NCBI GenBank assembly: GCA_020137815.1
Contig: CM035351.1
Coordinates: 7,368,315 to 7,432,314 of the forward strand
Length of the DNA stretch: 64,000 bases
Direction of reading: 5' to 3'
Source: Hormiphora californensis
Taxonomy: Eukaryota > Ctenophora > Tentaculata > Cydippida > Pleurobrachiidae
Notes under the pieces: model-generated
What the model was told of the DNA's origin: nothing
What the model saw: only the letters and a program-made list of their open reading frames with translations
Database searches by the model: none
Part shown: positions 32,254-47,071 of the stretch, piece by piece
Layout of the letters: each line of letters opens with the position of its first letter
Position numbering within the stretch: the first letter of the stretch is position 1
Program-made: the position numbers and the translations under genes

Positions 32254-35194
32254 TTACTGGCATCCGAGATGTTGACAGCAGAACCCGGGACAGTGTCTCC
32301 AGTACCAATCGACCCTGTTTTGGGCCCTCTCGTGAGAGAGATAGCAGTTGGCCGGGTTGAACCTGGAGCAGTACGGGTAGGGATCCACCTTGGTTGTCCC
32401 ACATGGCATGTCGTGATCACCGCCACAATTGGGACCCCGATAACAAAACTCCTTGGATCCTCCCCGGACAATACAATAGGGTGCCATGTCCTGACCCCAG
32501 GGATTCCGACAGAAGTTGTGATTACCCAACCTCAACATTTCTCTTCCAAACTCCACTTCCTCAAAATCACCAACAACCGCCATTTGCTTCCAATTCTGAC
32601 ATCGCCGACCACTGACAGTGCTGGACAAGGATCCCTGGTAGTCCATGCCCGTACCGACAAAGTCATCCCCGGGGTTCTCTTGGCAGTACTGAATCAACCT
32701 ACTGTCCGGTCCGAAGACATTTTGGACTTCACAGTAGTTTTGTTCCCCGGCCAGCACATACCCCTCATTGCATTCAATTTTCAATTTCTCTCCCACGGTA
32801 AGGAGGAAGTTATTGAGAACCCTTCCATTCTTGATATCGGGTGCCCAACACGTCCCAGTTGAGGGTTTCTCATGCCTCACCAGCAACTTGACCATCTGAG
32901 TTTCAGTGCCACAGTCCAGGGGATTCATGTTGCACGTACGCGGACACTTTATCATGATATTTGTGGAAATTCGGCAGTAACTTTTCAACCGTGCACAACT
33001 CTTCTCTCCCACTAGCGGTACCTGATCCTTGCACCGGTACCCTCCATCGCTGTCACACACCTGACACGTATACCCGCACACATCCTGTACCTTTCTGTAG
33101 TTGCACTTGTTGAATAGCACCTGGCAGTTGTAACGGGGGTTGTCTCGGCAGTGTTCCGGCAGGGATAGGGAGAGGTGGCGACGTTGGGTTGCAATCCTCG
33201 TTGTCACTCGTTTTCTCTCTTTATCCAGCTCGTTCTGCCTGTCTTCATCAGACGTGTTTCTCTGGAATGAGGCAGGTTAGGCAGGTTAGGAAACTCTCCT
33301 AGAGTATGTGACTTGATGTGAGGTTGTTAAGAGTAAGGGGTGGGGCACCTCTTACTCAACTAATGTGAGGAATTCCAACTCGAAGTAAGGAATTTGAATC
33401 CATAGGAGGTGTTATTGCAAATGATAAATAGGCTGGATTCAGGGAGTGTCGAATATATATAATGCTCATGACAAAAAGACATAGGTCTCTTTAATTCTCG
33501 ATCCATTCCTTCTCTTTCTCTGTGTTTCTTGGATCTTCAATGATAATATGAAAAAACTTGGGGGACTCCTGCTGCAGCAGGGGACGAATGATAATCGTTT
33601 TAGTGAATAGTGTTGAACTCCAATATAATGTATCTACTGGTATGGGTGGCAAATTCCAGATTACACAGTGTGTAATGTGGGATACCCTTGCATGGTTATT
33701 AGTGACATCATACAATTATTTAATTGGGGCAACGGAAGGTAGGTGACTGTTTGAATAATATAATCATGTCTCAGTATTTACCGGAACACAGTACTGCTTG
33801 TGAGATCGGCACGTCTTCGTTTCGGAACAGTAAACAGGAAAATCATCAGGGCACCCCGATGTCGCCTGTATCTCTTTTGGCTCTGTTCTCGGTTCCGTCA
33901 GTAGGACGGACATGTGACTTTCAATTCCACATGAATTCCTCCCCCGGAGAATCCTAGAACGAGTTTAACGATGAGGAAAGAGGGGATGAGAAAGAGATGG
34001 TGCGATTAGGGGCTCAATCCGGCTTTTGGAAAAATGTGAAATATTTAATTCATAAACTCAATTATTGAGTCCTGCAGCTGTAGTATCGGGATTGTGTTCT
34101 GGTGTGTTAGTCGGCAAGATCAATGGATAATGAAATCAATAGCATGTACCTTTGCTTTGTCAAAAGAAGTAAAGGTGAATGGGAAATATATTATGAATTC
34201 CGATATGTAAAATCTACCTGAAATATCCATTTTCACCCCAGTTAGAGCCTCGATCATTTTTTACTTTGTAGAAACGATTACCATCAACTATGTCGTATCC
34301 TACTATCGTTACAAAGTGGTCACACGAGTCGCTTGACCGACTGTAAAAGTTGTTAAAAGGTTAAGTTTGCAAGCCGACTGACAAGTCTACAGCTCTCAGT
34401 CTTAATTAAAGTGGGCTGCCGTGGCAGTAAAGATACATTTAGCATTTAATATACTCACCCGTCGAGTATTCCCTCTCCGTATCCGTGATATGAAGGGCAT
34501 ACCGTGTTTTCAGTTGAGATGCACGCCAGTACACTACCATACCTGCAGACAACAATGATTCGAAGAACATCGAATTCTGACACCTAATTGGCGTTGCCAT
34601 GGTAACACATTCTGACACCTAACTAGTGTCGCCATGGTAACACATTCTGACACCTAACTAGTGTCACCATGGAAACACATTCTGACACCTAACTAGTGTC
34701 GCCATGGAAACTGACCTCACAATGGCGCTCTCGAACTCCTCCGCTGTAATTGATGCCAGACCGGTGACCCTGATGTCAATGAGTCCATCCGGTGCCCCGG
34801 CACTCCTGCAGACTCGTTTAGTGGACCCATAACTGGCATATTTATCCTCTGGAGACAGTCGATCGTGAACCTCCAGCCACTTAACAAGTTGCTCTAAGCT
34901 GTCACCAGAGCCCGTCCTGCAGCCGTTCATGTAACAGTCTATAATCTCCTGCTCACTGAACTTCGGCAGGCTGCCCGTGTGTCTGAAGTATGCTATTTCT
35001 AGGGCAGTTGTGAGGGTAAACACATCGGAGGCGGAACATAGGGGAGCTCCTAACAACCGGCTGGAAGCTGGCTCTGGTAACCGGACCTCTCTGTCGATAT
35101 CAAATCTTGCAGGAGTCTCAATTGAGGTGTCGAGATAGATGGCGTGGAGAATGAAGGCAAGTTGTAGTAGGATAACGTGGAATAAAAGGGCCAT
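32254..35194 (-). CDS. Pseudo-cathepsin fused to ShK, sushi and kringle-like modules
   Basis: Four exons: 34716-35194, 34459-34542, 34218-34340 and 32254-33259. All join in phase. The start gives a signal peptide (LFHVILLQLAFILHAIYL). The first about 255 residues follow the papain (C1A) fold. At the active-site Cys the sequence reads CSASDVFTLTTALE, so the nucleophile aligns with Ser and the adjacent Trp with Asp. The His (CDHFVTIVGYD) and Asn (VKNDRGSNWGENGY) regions are kept. A catalytically dead peptidase is therefore likely, as in TINAG-type proteins. The long last exon adds two ShK-like Cys clusters, a sushi/CCP-like module (TCWAPDIKNG to NYCEV), a kringle-like module (GSLSSTVSGRRCQNW, NFCRNPWG) and a Cys-rich ShK-like end. 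The fusion rests on the 34218-33259 junction, which needs an acceptor at CAGAG. If that is wrong, these are two adjacent genes. Confidence 0.72.
34574..34713. repeat. 35-bp minisatellite, four copies, with an X-box-like core
   Basis: Units ATTCTGACACCTAACTAGTG plus CGCCATGGTAACAC, at starts 34574, 34609, 34644 and about 34679. The first copy contains GTTGCCATGGTAAC at 34593-34606, an exact RFX X-box pattern. The array abuts the donor of the first exon of the pseudo-cathepsin gene. Confidence 0.9.
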
Positions 35195-35938
35195 AGTTTT
35201 TCTGGGATCTGAGAGATGGAAAGATTATGGGTATCACATTCAAACAACTACTGCAGCTGCTGGATCGCGGCTAATACCCTCCAAGATTCCTAGCAACTAT
35301 TTTACTCCAGCAGGATTCTCAACAACTATTAAACTCTCCAGGATTCTCGGCAGTCCAGGGTACAAAGAACAAACAGGACACAACACGAGGGACTTCGTGC
35401 ATGGCTTGATCAAATCAAAAGATCTACAATATACACTCAGAATTAAAGGCTCTATACAACTACTAGGAACTATATATAAGCGGAATATATAATGGTGGAC
35501 TGCTGAGCTATACTTGTACATACACGCCCGATCGGAGTGGGGGGTCTGCAGATAATTCGGTTAGAATCATACCCCCTGATGAAGGAAGGAAGAATCTAGA
35601 ATCATGAGGATCGTCCATTCAATATCATTGTATGGGTTACTGAACCCTATCCATATTTAAAATAACCCCAAATTATGCACTTGTAATTTGACATAAAATA
35701 ACGTTTACACAATCAGAGAGATGGGGGATATAACTTTCTAATTCTTGTCTTAGTATTAACAAAATGGGCATTGGGCAAATCAGAACAATAGATAAATAGG
35801 GTGGAACCCAGCGTAAAATGTTGAAACCCGAGTGATCCACATATTTTATTTCAAGGAGCTACCTTCCTGATAACGATGGGGCAAATGCTCTGAATAATCC
35901 AAGATATCCCAGGTCGAGTTCGATTCCCGGCAAGTTCG

Positions 35939-35940
35939 GA

Positions 35941-36019
<79 letters not shown>

Positions 36020-36140
36020 AGAGAGCGAGCGAGAGAGAGAGAGAGACAGATAGACAGACAGAGAGAGACAGAGAGAGACAGAGAGAGACAGAGAGAGAGA
36101 GAGACAGAGAAAGAAAGAAATAGAGGGAGAGAGAGAAATT
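35939..36140. repeat. GA microsatellite with GACA variants
   Basis: (GA)n of about 75 bp followed by GAGAGACA and GAGC variant units. Confidence 0.95.
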
Positions 36141-36287
36141 TAATCACTGTTCCTGCATAAATAATTTTTTTCTTGGCGTCATCGTCCAAAACAGCTCAAA
36201 TAATTGCCTCGCATGGCAAATCTCATCTTCGACAGATCAATGGATAAACATACCCTCACAGATCATATTATATAGTTTGTATTTGGG

Positions 36288-36312
36288 AAGAGAGAGGGAG
36301 AGAGAGAGGGGG

Positions 36313-36391
<79 letters not shown>

Positions 36392-36410
36392 AGGAGAGAG
36401 AGAGAAGGAG
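36288..36410. repeat. GA microsatellite
   Basis: About 120 bp of (GA)n with GGGG and GGA interruptions. Confidence 0.95.
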
Positions 36411-37141
36411 TCTTCGGAGTGTCATATATGGCTCCATTGAGACGAGAAATATATATATGGAAAAAGAGCTGGAGAGAAGCCGATAACAACTGAATCTGAA
36501 AACATATTGAAGAATAGGCCGATGGAGAGAGAGAGAGAATGTATACAGCATTATGTTAGGTTTAAAATTGGAAGAGTTGACAGGTATTCAGAATGTAGAA
36601 TGAAGGGTATACTATAGAAGAAATTAGGGACAACCGCATTAGCCGAGTCAAGAGCTGTGTCGCTGACAAGTAATACTCTCAAGTTATTTACTAAATGCAA
36701 ACCCGGGATTTTGGTCAGGCTTCATCATTGAAGCACGATTATTCCCCTTCTTTCTGTCTCTATAACTTACAACTATCTCTCTTTCTTCCCCTGATGTAGT
36801 GTTCAGTCATTTTGGTAGGCTGGAAGGAGCCAAGAGTTTCTATTTCTTGAAGGTACTCATATAAGTCGCGTGTGAACTCAATCTTGCTTTCACTATTCAT
36901 GAACCCAGACTCTGCCCCCACTCTGCCATAACAAATTATCCTATTTTCGACTTTCAGGAATTCTATAGTTGTAACGGAAACTACCTTATTATGTACCTAA
37001 AATCTTATTTTTACTGTTTCCATGGTAACCGTATCGGTAACTATGAAGACTGAATCGCTAAAATGTGTTCTAAAATAATCACGAACTTCCAAAAGTGTGA
37101 ATAACAGCTTTACAGCGTTGGTCACATAAATGCTTTAATGA

Positions 37142-38474
37142 AGGAGCACAGTGGCCTTTTTCATGGGAGTAGGTGGTCATTAAGAAAAAAAAATTTTTTG
37201 AACCTATCTGGTAGCTTTTTGGACGTAGAATCCAATGCACCCCTCACTCATGCCTTGATTTTTTGAGGAAAGTGGTGTTTTTCCAAAAAGGAGGGTAATT
37301 GAAAAATTTTCGAAACAATTTTTTTGATCTTATCTGGTAGCTTTTTTGACGTAGAATCAAATGCACCCCTCACTCATGCCTTGATTTTTTGAGGAAAGTG
37401 GTGTTTTTTCAGTTTTTAGTCTTTTTAGGCTTCTTTGACAACCATACTTAAAATTTAGCTGGAGCAGGTGAAATGGGGATCCATAACAATTTAAATGTGG
37501 TTGATAGTAAGAAATCGAACAAATGTATATCTCATTCAAAATTTTTTTTCAAACTTCATCCAGGGCGTTTTTATGGTCAAAAAACGAAGAAAACTTGATT
37601 TTTCGACCATAATATACAATAGTACGCACTTGAAACCTTTTTTATCTGAAAGGCCAGACAATTTCCTATCTTTTGGTCTATAGGACATCGATGAGGTTCG
37701 ATGAGGAGGCTGGGGAGAAAAAAGAGCCACAAAAAGACGAAAAAACGCGTTTTCACCGTTTTCCTTCAATATTAGAGTCCTAATTCTATCGGCAATCGAT
37801 TCTACGTGTAAAATAAGGTCGAGAAACGTGTTTAGTTAGGTCTCAAACTTTTGAAAGATCGTTTTTTTTAAAGTAAACAAACACGCCTTCTTTAATGCTT
37901 TCTCCCCAGCCTCCTCATCGAACCTCATCGATGTCCTATAGACCAAAAGATAGGAAATTGTCTGGCCTTTCAGATAAAAAAGGTTTCAAGTGCGTACTAT
38001 TGTATATTATGGTCGAAAAATCAAGTTTTCTTCGTTTTTTGACCATAAAAACGCCCTGGATGAAGTTTGAAAAAAAATTTTTGAATGAGATATAAATTTG
38101 TTCGATTTCTTACTATCAACCACATTTAAATTGTTATGGATCCCCATTTCACCTACTCCAGCTAAATTTTAAGTATGGTTGTCAAAGAAGCCTTAAAAGA
38201 CTAAAAACTGAAAAAACACCACTTTCCTCAAAAAATTAAGGCATGAGTGAGGGGTGCATTTGATTCTACGTCCAAAAAGCTACCAGATAAGATCAAACAA
38301 TTTTTTTCGAAAATTTTTCAATTACACTTCTTTTTGGAAAAACACCACTTTCCTCAAAAAATCAAGGCATGAGTGAGGGGTGCATTGGATTCTACGTCCA
38401 AAAAGCTACCAGATAGGTTCAAAATAAAAATTTCGTAAAATTCTTAGTGACCACCAAAAGGCCACTGTGAGGAG
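37142..38474. mobile_element. Foldback DNA transposon with CACAGTG ends and 5-bp target duplication
   Basis: The left end at 37147 begins CACAGTGGCCTTTT. The right end at 38469 is its complement (AAAAGGCCACTGTG). The flanks are AGGAG at 37142-37146 and AGGAG at 38470-38474, a 5-bp target duplication. Inverted arms of about 575 bp (37147-37720 and 37896-38469) are highly similar and leave a spacer of about 175 bp. Each arm holds an internal direct repeat of about 85 bp, spaced 124 bp. No transposase is present. A 5-bp duplication with CAC-starting ends fits Transib-like elements, which share the CAC heptamer with RAG recombination signals. A hAT-type element with a 5-bp duplication is the alternative. 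Confidence 0.85.
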
Positions 38475-39581
<1,107 letters not shown>

Positions 39582-40145
39582 GGTGGTCAGTTTCGGAGGG
39601 TGAGATTCCTTCCTACGCCTGATGGAGTGCGGGCCGGGGCTAACGTCTAGCACAACCCTACTAAAAGGGATGTAGCTAGCGATAGTGTCTAAAGACTCCA
39701 TCTCTGGAGAGCATACCCAGGGGACAAACCACACACCCCCCTGTAATGGGTCTCTCCATCTAACATGGACTAACCCAACCCCTTAATCAAGATTCAAAAA
39801 TTCCAAACTACTAACAAATTCACTCCAGGTACAATGGTAGAAAACCAGCAGAGACCGGAGTTAAACACTTCATTATATTATTACCCAGGGGCTCTTTTAC
39901 GTTCCCCTGTAACTACCAGAGCCAAGTTTTGGGACGGGGCAACTACAGGGATGCCCAAATCAAATGGGCTACCCTTGCTCCCGACCCTAACTTATAACTA
40001 AAGAACCAATATATAGGCCAATAGGGTGTGTAATTCGCCGACCCCCAGGCCACGGGGCCTTAATTCCGTGGTCACGAGGCGTCTCTTCTTTCCCTTTTAA
40101 AACAACGGGGCATATCATTACTGACCCGCCATAATCCCATGCTAT

Positions 40146-42824
40146 ATGGAGAATTATATTACCTTCACAAACCATCTAAGTGAGGACTCTCACTACCCTT
40201 ATCTCCCCCAAATAGCTAGAGGACTCTCAGCAACTCCGCACAGGGCCCCCATCCCAGGAGGGCCCTTCAGGGAGCACCCTCTATCCGGGGAGCACCCTCC
40301 ATTACATGAGGGCACCAGCCCCTGTAAAACGGGACTATCGCCCGTAAGAGAAGCTGACCTTCTAAATGATGGAGATTCGGGCAGTGTAGCGACAGGGAAA
40401 GGGCAGAAGAGTCAAATCGCAGCCCCGAATAGTGCAGGTGGAATCCAAATGACCCTCCGAAAGGAAGGGACAGGGAGGTCCAACACTGTCCGCGGAGCCC
40501 AAGACAATCTGCCGCCCCCACCCCAGAAGGAGGGGCAGCAGAGTCTAGGGCCGCCTCCAGGACCCTCAGCAGCCAAGAAAATAAGTAAAAACATCAGAGT
40601 AACACAAATTAACCTCCATAAAAGTCATGAAGCATGGGATGACATAATCACCTGTAACCAAACACGATCACAAATTATCCTAGCCCAAGAACCACCTATT
40701 ATAGGGAAAACATCTAAAGTTAGAGCCAGCGGAGGATTCTCTGCCCTATATGACAAAAGGGCTCAGAGACCACGTGCGAGCATCTTAATCAATAGTAACC
40801 TAGGGAGGAACGTATTTCTCCTTGACAAATTCACTGACAGGGACACAGTCACTATCCTTGTCAAACTGGGCACCAAATCAGTCATTTTATGCTCAATGTA
40901 CATGGACAGAGAGCTAGAATGCCCTCCTAAATTACTAGGAGAGTTGGCAGCCCACGCAAAAAGAAATAACCTGAAACTAGTAATTGGATCTGATACCAAC
41001 GCCCACAACACTAGTTGGGGGGCACTGGTTAAAGATCCTATTGGGAAGAAAAGGGGAGATGCACTATTAGATGCCATTGTAGATCTTGATCTGCATGTAT
41101 CGAATGTGAATTGCCCCCACACTTTCGACAATGGAACAAGAAAAAATGTGCTAGATCTTACCATGACCAACAACCATGCACTGGACATGATACAAGACTG
41201 GCAGACAGTAGAAGGAAAATGCAGATCCGACCACGTACCCATCACATTTGTGTTGAGGGACATGGACGGTAGCAAGATCCGCTCATTCTACAATATTAAG
41301 AAAACAAACTGGGCCCTATATAGACAACTTGTGGAAAAGGGCCTAGAAGAAACAGGACTGACAGAAATGGTAATATCAAACGCCGAAGAACTTGAAACAG
41401 CCAACGAAAAACTAATAGAACTGATGCTGTGGGCATACTACAAGTGTACCCCAAAAACATACGTTTCCGCCCACTCCAAAGACCCCCCGTGGCTCAGTGG
41501 GGAGGTCAAGGCAGCTAGGGAAGAAATATTTGATAAACTGAGACACGCCCAGACCACGAAAGTGCATCAAGACTGGGACTCAGCAAAAACAGCTCGAAAC
41601 AAATACACAAAAACCAAAAACCAGTCTAAATTTAAAAACTGGAAAATATGGGCTGAAGATCTCGATGCATATTCAGATGCCCAGAAGGTTAGCCAAGTGC
41701 TCAAGAACAGTAAAGATTATAATCTCAGCTGTATCTTTGACGCAAATGGTGAACTATCACAGTCCCCTAAAGAAACCCTCCAGATAATGGCAGAGGTTCA
41801 CTTTGGCGAGGACCACTCAACTAGACCCTCCCTCAAGGACAAAACTGAAGCCCCAGAAGGGGAGTGGTCTGATGAAAAAACATTCTCGAAAACACGTATC
41901 ATCAAGGCGCTGAGGGAATTTAAACCCTTAACAGCTGCTGGGCCGGATGGCATCAGGCCCATCATGATGCAAAAAGTAGCAGACATTATTGCTGAACCAT
42001 TTGCAAAGATAGCTAAGGCATCGTACAGTCTAGGGGTAACCCCCAAATCCTGGCAGGAAGCAGAAGCCATCTACCTGCCCAAGCCAGGAAAGGATGACTA
42101 TCGTATGCCTAAATCATACCGAACAATAACCCTTGCGTCAAACCTCCACAAACTCATGGAACGGTTAATTCTATGGCACATTGAGGTAGACCAAAAAGTA
42201 CACAAAAAATTAAACAAGTCGCAATATGGATTTAGAAGAGGCGTTTCAACAGAAACAGCCCTCCATAAAGTAGTACGCAAACTCGAAGGCACCCTCATGC
42301 ACAAGGGCATTGCCCTGGGTACGTTCTTGGACATCGAGGGAGCCTTCGATAACGTGGCATTCCAAGCTATGGAAAGAGCCCTTCATGCAAAGCTACGCGA
42401 CAAAAGAACAGCGGTCTGGATCACCTACATGATCTCAAACCGCGAAATAACCACGAACCTAATGGAAGAGTCCCTTACTATAAGAGCCACCCGGGGTTGT
42501 CCCCAGGGAGGAATACTTTCCCCGTTCCTATGGAACCTGGTAATGGACGATCTACTAAACCATAGCAAAAAGAATATACCAGGTGAACTACAGGGCTTTG
42601 CGGATGACTTATGTCATATAGTAGCAACCACAATGCCCTCCGGAAGAAATGGACCCTCTGCGGACATACTCCCTCTAAGGGACGCAACCCAGAAGGGGCT
42701 TAATTCCATAAACGCCTGGTGTAAGACAGTAGGGCTTAAACTAAGTGCCCTGAAATCGCATGTAGTCATATTCACCCATCGAAAAAAATGTGAAAATTGG
42801 AAACCCGATCAAAATTCAGGGTAA
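40146..42824 (+). CDS. LINE polyprotein, first part: endonuclease and reverse transcriptase
   Basis: 892 residues. The first about 150 residues are Pro/Gly-rich with no known fold. An APE-type endonuclease follows, with motifs TQINLHKS, AQEPP, GSDTNAHN and RSDHVP. Reverse transcriptase is shown by SYRTITLASN, FLDIEGAFDNV, GCPQGGILSPFLW and the catalytic GFADDL. The frame breaks after FTHRKK at an A7 run (42782-42788) and ends 12 codons later, while the homologous sequence continues in another frame. One base too many in the A run explains it. The true start may lie downstream of 40146. Confidence 0.9.
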   Translation: MENYITFTNHLSEDSHYPYLPQIARGLSATPHRAPIPGGPFREHPLSGEHPPLHEGTSPCKTGLSPVREADLLNDGDSGSVATGKGQKSQIAAPNSAGGIQMTLRKEGTGRSNTVRGAQDNLPPPPQKEGQQSLGPPPGPSAAKKISKNIRVTQINLHKSHEAWDDIITCNQTRSQIILAQEPPIIGKTSKVRASGGFSALYDKRAQRPRASILINSNLGRNVFLLDKFTDRDTVTILVKLGTKSVILCSMYMDRELECPPKLLGELAAHAKRNNLKLVIGSDTNAHNTSWGALVKDPIGKKRGDALLDAIVDLDLHVSNVNCPHTFDNGTRKNVLDLTMTNNHALDMIQDWQTVEGKCRSDHVPITFVLRDMDGSKIRSFYNIKKTNWALYRQLVEKGLEETGLTEMVISNAEELETANEKLIELMLWAYYKCTPKTYVSAHSKDPPWLSGEVKAAREEIFDKLRHAQTTKVHQDWDSAKTARNKYTKTKNQSKFKNWKIWAEDLDAYSDAQKVSQVLKNSKDYNLSCIFDANGELSQSPKETLQIMAEVHFGEDHSTRPSLKDKTEAPEGEWSDEKTFSKTRIIKALREFKPLTAAGPDGIRPIMMQKVADIIAEPFAKIAKASYSLGVTPKSWQEAEAIYLPKPGKDDYRMPKSYRTITLASNLHKLMERLILWHIEVDQKVHKKLNKSQYGFRRGVSTETALHKVVRKLEGTLMHKGIALGTFLDIEGAFDNVAFQAMERALHAKLRDKRTAVWITYMISNREITTNLMEESLTIRATRGCPQGGILSPFLWNLVMDDLLNHSKKNIPGELQGFADDLCHIVATTMPSGRNGPSADILPLRDATQKGLNSINAWCKTVGLKLSALKSHVVIFTHRKKCENWKPDQNSG

Positions 42825-44274
42825 CCCTATCAAAGTGTCCGAATCCACGAAGTTTCTAGGGATTACCCTTGACAGCAAACTGAACTGGAACGAGCACGTA
42901 AACAAACAAATAAAAAAAGCAAAAAATATCCTGATGCAGTGCCGTAAAGTGGTGGGACCCACGTGGGGACTAAACCCTAAAACGGCCCTATGGATATACA
43001 CTGCAATAGTGAGACCCACCTTATGCTACGGGGCAATGGTCTGGGCTAATGCAATGCGAACCAAAACAAACAAAGAAAACATGATAAGGGTACAGAGGCT
43101 AGCACTCAAGATGGTAACTGGGGCCATGCCCTCGACGCCATCAACAGCCCTAGACACAATCACAAACACCGCCCCGATCACCGACCATCTGAGGTACTGT
43201 GCAGCCAAAACTGCATACACCCTAATGGCAACGGGAGAATGGGAAGGGCCAATAAAATCAGACCTAAAGACCCCAAAAGTGTTCACTTCGCATGCCAACA
43301 CGGTATCACGTGATCTCAGAACTCTGGAAGCAGAGGGCAGATGTCACGATCTCACAACCCCGGAACTCACCCTAGACAGGGAATTCTCGTTAGAGATCCC
43401 AGAAAGGGAGACGTTTTTGGAGGATGGAGACAAGTACACGATAGTTGCACACACTGATGGGTCAAAAATTAACAACAATGCCGGTGCAGGATACATTATC
43501 CACTCTGGCGAAACAGAGCTAGCTCGAAATTCGTATAACCTAGGCCCCGAAGGAACTGTCCCGGCGGCAGAAATGTATGCCATACAACAGACGGCTCAAT
43601 ATCTCCTGGATAGGGGAACAGCTAACGAGCGAATACTCATAAACTGTGACAGTCAAGGGACAATAAAGACCCTAGACTCCACGACATGCAGATCAAAAAC
43701 CACGATAAAGACTATCAAAAATCTGAACACCCTAGCCATATTCAACGATGTCATGATTAGATGGATCCCGGCCCATCAAGGGTACGATGGAAACGAAATA
43801 GCAGACATCTTGGCAAAAAGGGGTGCTCAGGAAATCGAAGAAGTAACTCTCATACCAATTCCCAAAGCGGCAGCCTATGCAGCCCTCAGGGAGAAGGTTA
43901 AAACCGGACCCATCAAACAAACCAAACATATGGACATGATGTGGACCGAAAGATATGAGAGACCTCTTCAAAAACTTAATAGAACAGACCTAAGGGCGGC
44001 GACACACCTACTCACAGGGCACTGCCACCTTAACTACCACATGAAAAAATTAAAAAAAGTCGAGACCACAACCTGTGCAGCATGTGGGATGGAAGACGAG
44101 ACAATAAAGCATGTACTTACTGAATGCCCCGCCCTTTGGAAACTCCGACAGGAATCCTTTGACAGGCTGGGCCTCAGCATGTACGAAATTAGACACCATC
44201 AACCCCTTAGAAAAACGATCTCGTTCTATAAGAAGGCGATGGAGATACTTCACCCCCCTGAAACCACCCCTTAA
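42790..44274 (+). CDS. LINE polyprotein, second part: RT thumb, RNase H and zinc knuckle
   Basis: 494 residues in the frame shifted relative to the preceding one. It opens with STKFLGITLDSKLNW, the segment that normally follows the RT palm, so this is the continuation of one polyprotein and not a separate gene; its apparent GTG start is not a real start. RNase H motifs with the acidic residues are visible: AHTDGSK, AEMYAIQQ, INCDSQG and ADILAK. The end has the CAACGMEDETIKHVLTECP knuckle of this LINE group. It stops at TAA 44272-44274. Confidence 0.9.
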   Translation: MKIGNPIKIQGNPIKVSESTKFLGITLDSKLNWNEHVNKQIKKAKNILMQCRKVVGPTWGLNPKTALWIYTAIVRPTLCYGAMVWANAMRTKTNKENMIRVQRLALKMVTGAMPSTPSTALDTITNTAPITDHLRYCAAKTAYTLMATGEWEGPIKSDLKTPKVFTSHANTVSRDLRTLEAEGRCHDLTTPELTLDREFSLEIPERETFLEDGDKYTIVAHTDGSKINNNAGAGYIIHSGETELARNSYNLGPEGTVPAAEMYAIQQTAQYLLDRGTANERILINCDSQGTIKTLDSTTCRSKTTIKTIKNLNTLAIFNDVMIRWIPAHQGYDGNEIADILAKRGAQEIEEVTLIPIPKAAAYAALREKVKTGPIKQTKHMDMMWTERYERPLQKLNRTDLRAATHLLTGHCHLNYHMKKLKKVETTTCAACGMEDETIKHVLTECPALWKLRQESFDRLGLSMYEIRHHQPLRKTISFYKKAMEILHPPETTP

Positions 44275-44464
44275 AGGGAGGTTTCCCCTGTGACCTGGTA
44301 TGGCACCAGCTCCCCAAGTCTCCTTGGGCCGAAGCAGTTGGCAACATACCAGCCACACCACCCAGGACGGGGAACGGGAGCCTCATGGCACCCACCCCTT
44401 ACTGGCTAGTGCTTCGCACTAGCCAGCGTCCTCCCAGAAGAAGAAGAAGAAGGTGGTCAGTTTC

Positions 44465-47071
<2,607 letters not shown>

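Larger units (their letters stand above)
35195..37141. other. Intergenic, microsatellite-rich
   Basis: GA/CT tracts separated by unique AT-rich sequence. No gene recognised. GTTTCCATGGTAAC at 37016 resembles an X-box. Confidence 0.45.
39582..44464 (+). mobile_element. LINE retrotransposon with 13-bp target-site duplication
   Basis: GGTGGTCAGTTTC occurs at 39582-39594 and again at 44452-44464, bounding an element of 4857 bp. The 3' end carries a perfect 11-bp hairpin (CTGGCTAGTGC-TTC-GCACTAGCCAG) and a (GAA)n-type tail at 44436-44451. The intact duplication and nearly open reading frame indicate a recent insertion. Domain order endonuclease, reverse transcriptase, RNase H and terminal CCHC places it in the I/Jockey-like group of non-LTR elements that keep RNase H. 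The 5' UTR is about 550 bp. No separate gag-like frame is obvious. Confidence 0.92.

Noticed and set aside
32269-32862. 197-residue plus-strand frame
   Set aside because: Shadow of the Cys-rich last exon of the pseudo-cathepsin gene.
35840-35945. tRNA-like B box (GTTCGATTCCCGGC)
   Set aside because: No matching A box or cloverleaf of normal length upstream. Perhaps a chance match or an old tRNA-derived SINE.
37536-38095. Two matching open frames in opposite directions (77 and 66 residues)
   Set aside because: They are the same sequence in the two inverted arms of the foldback transposon and show no protein family.
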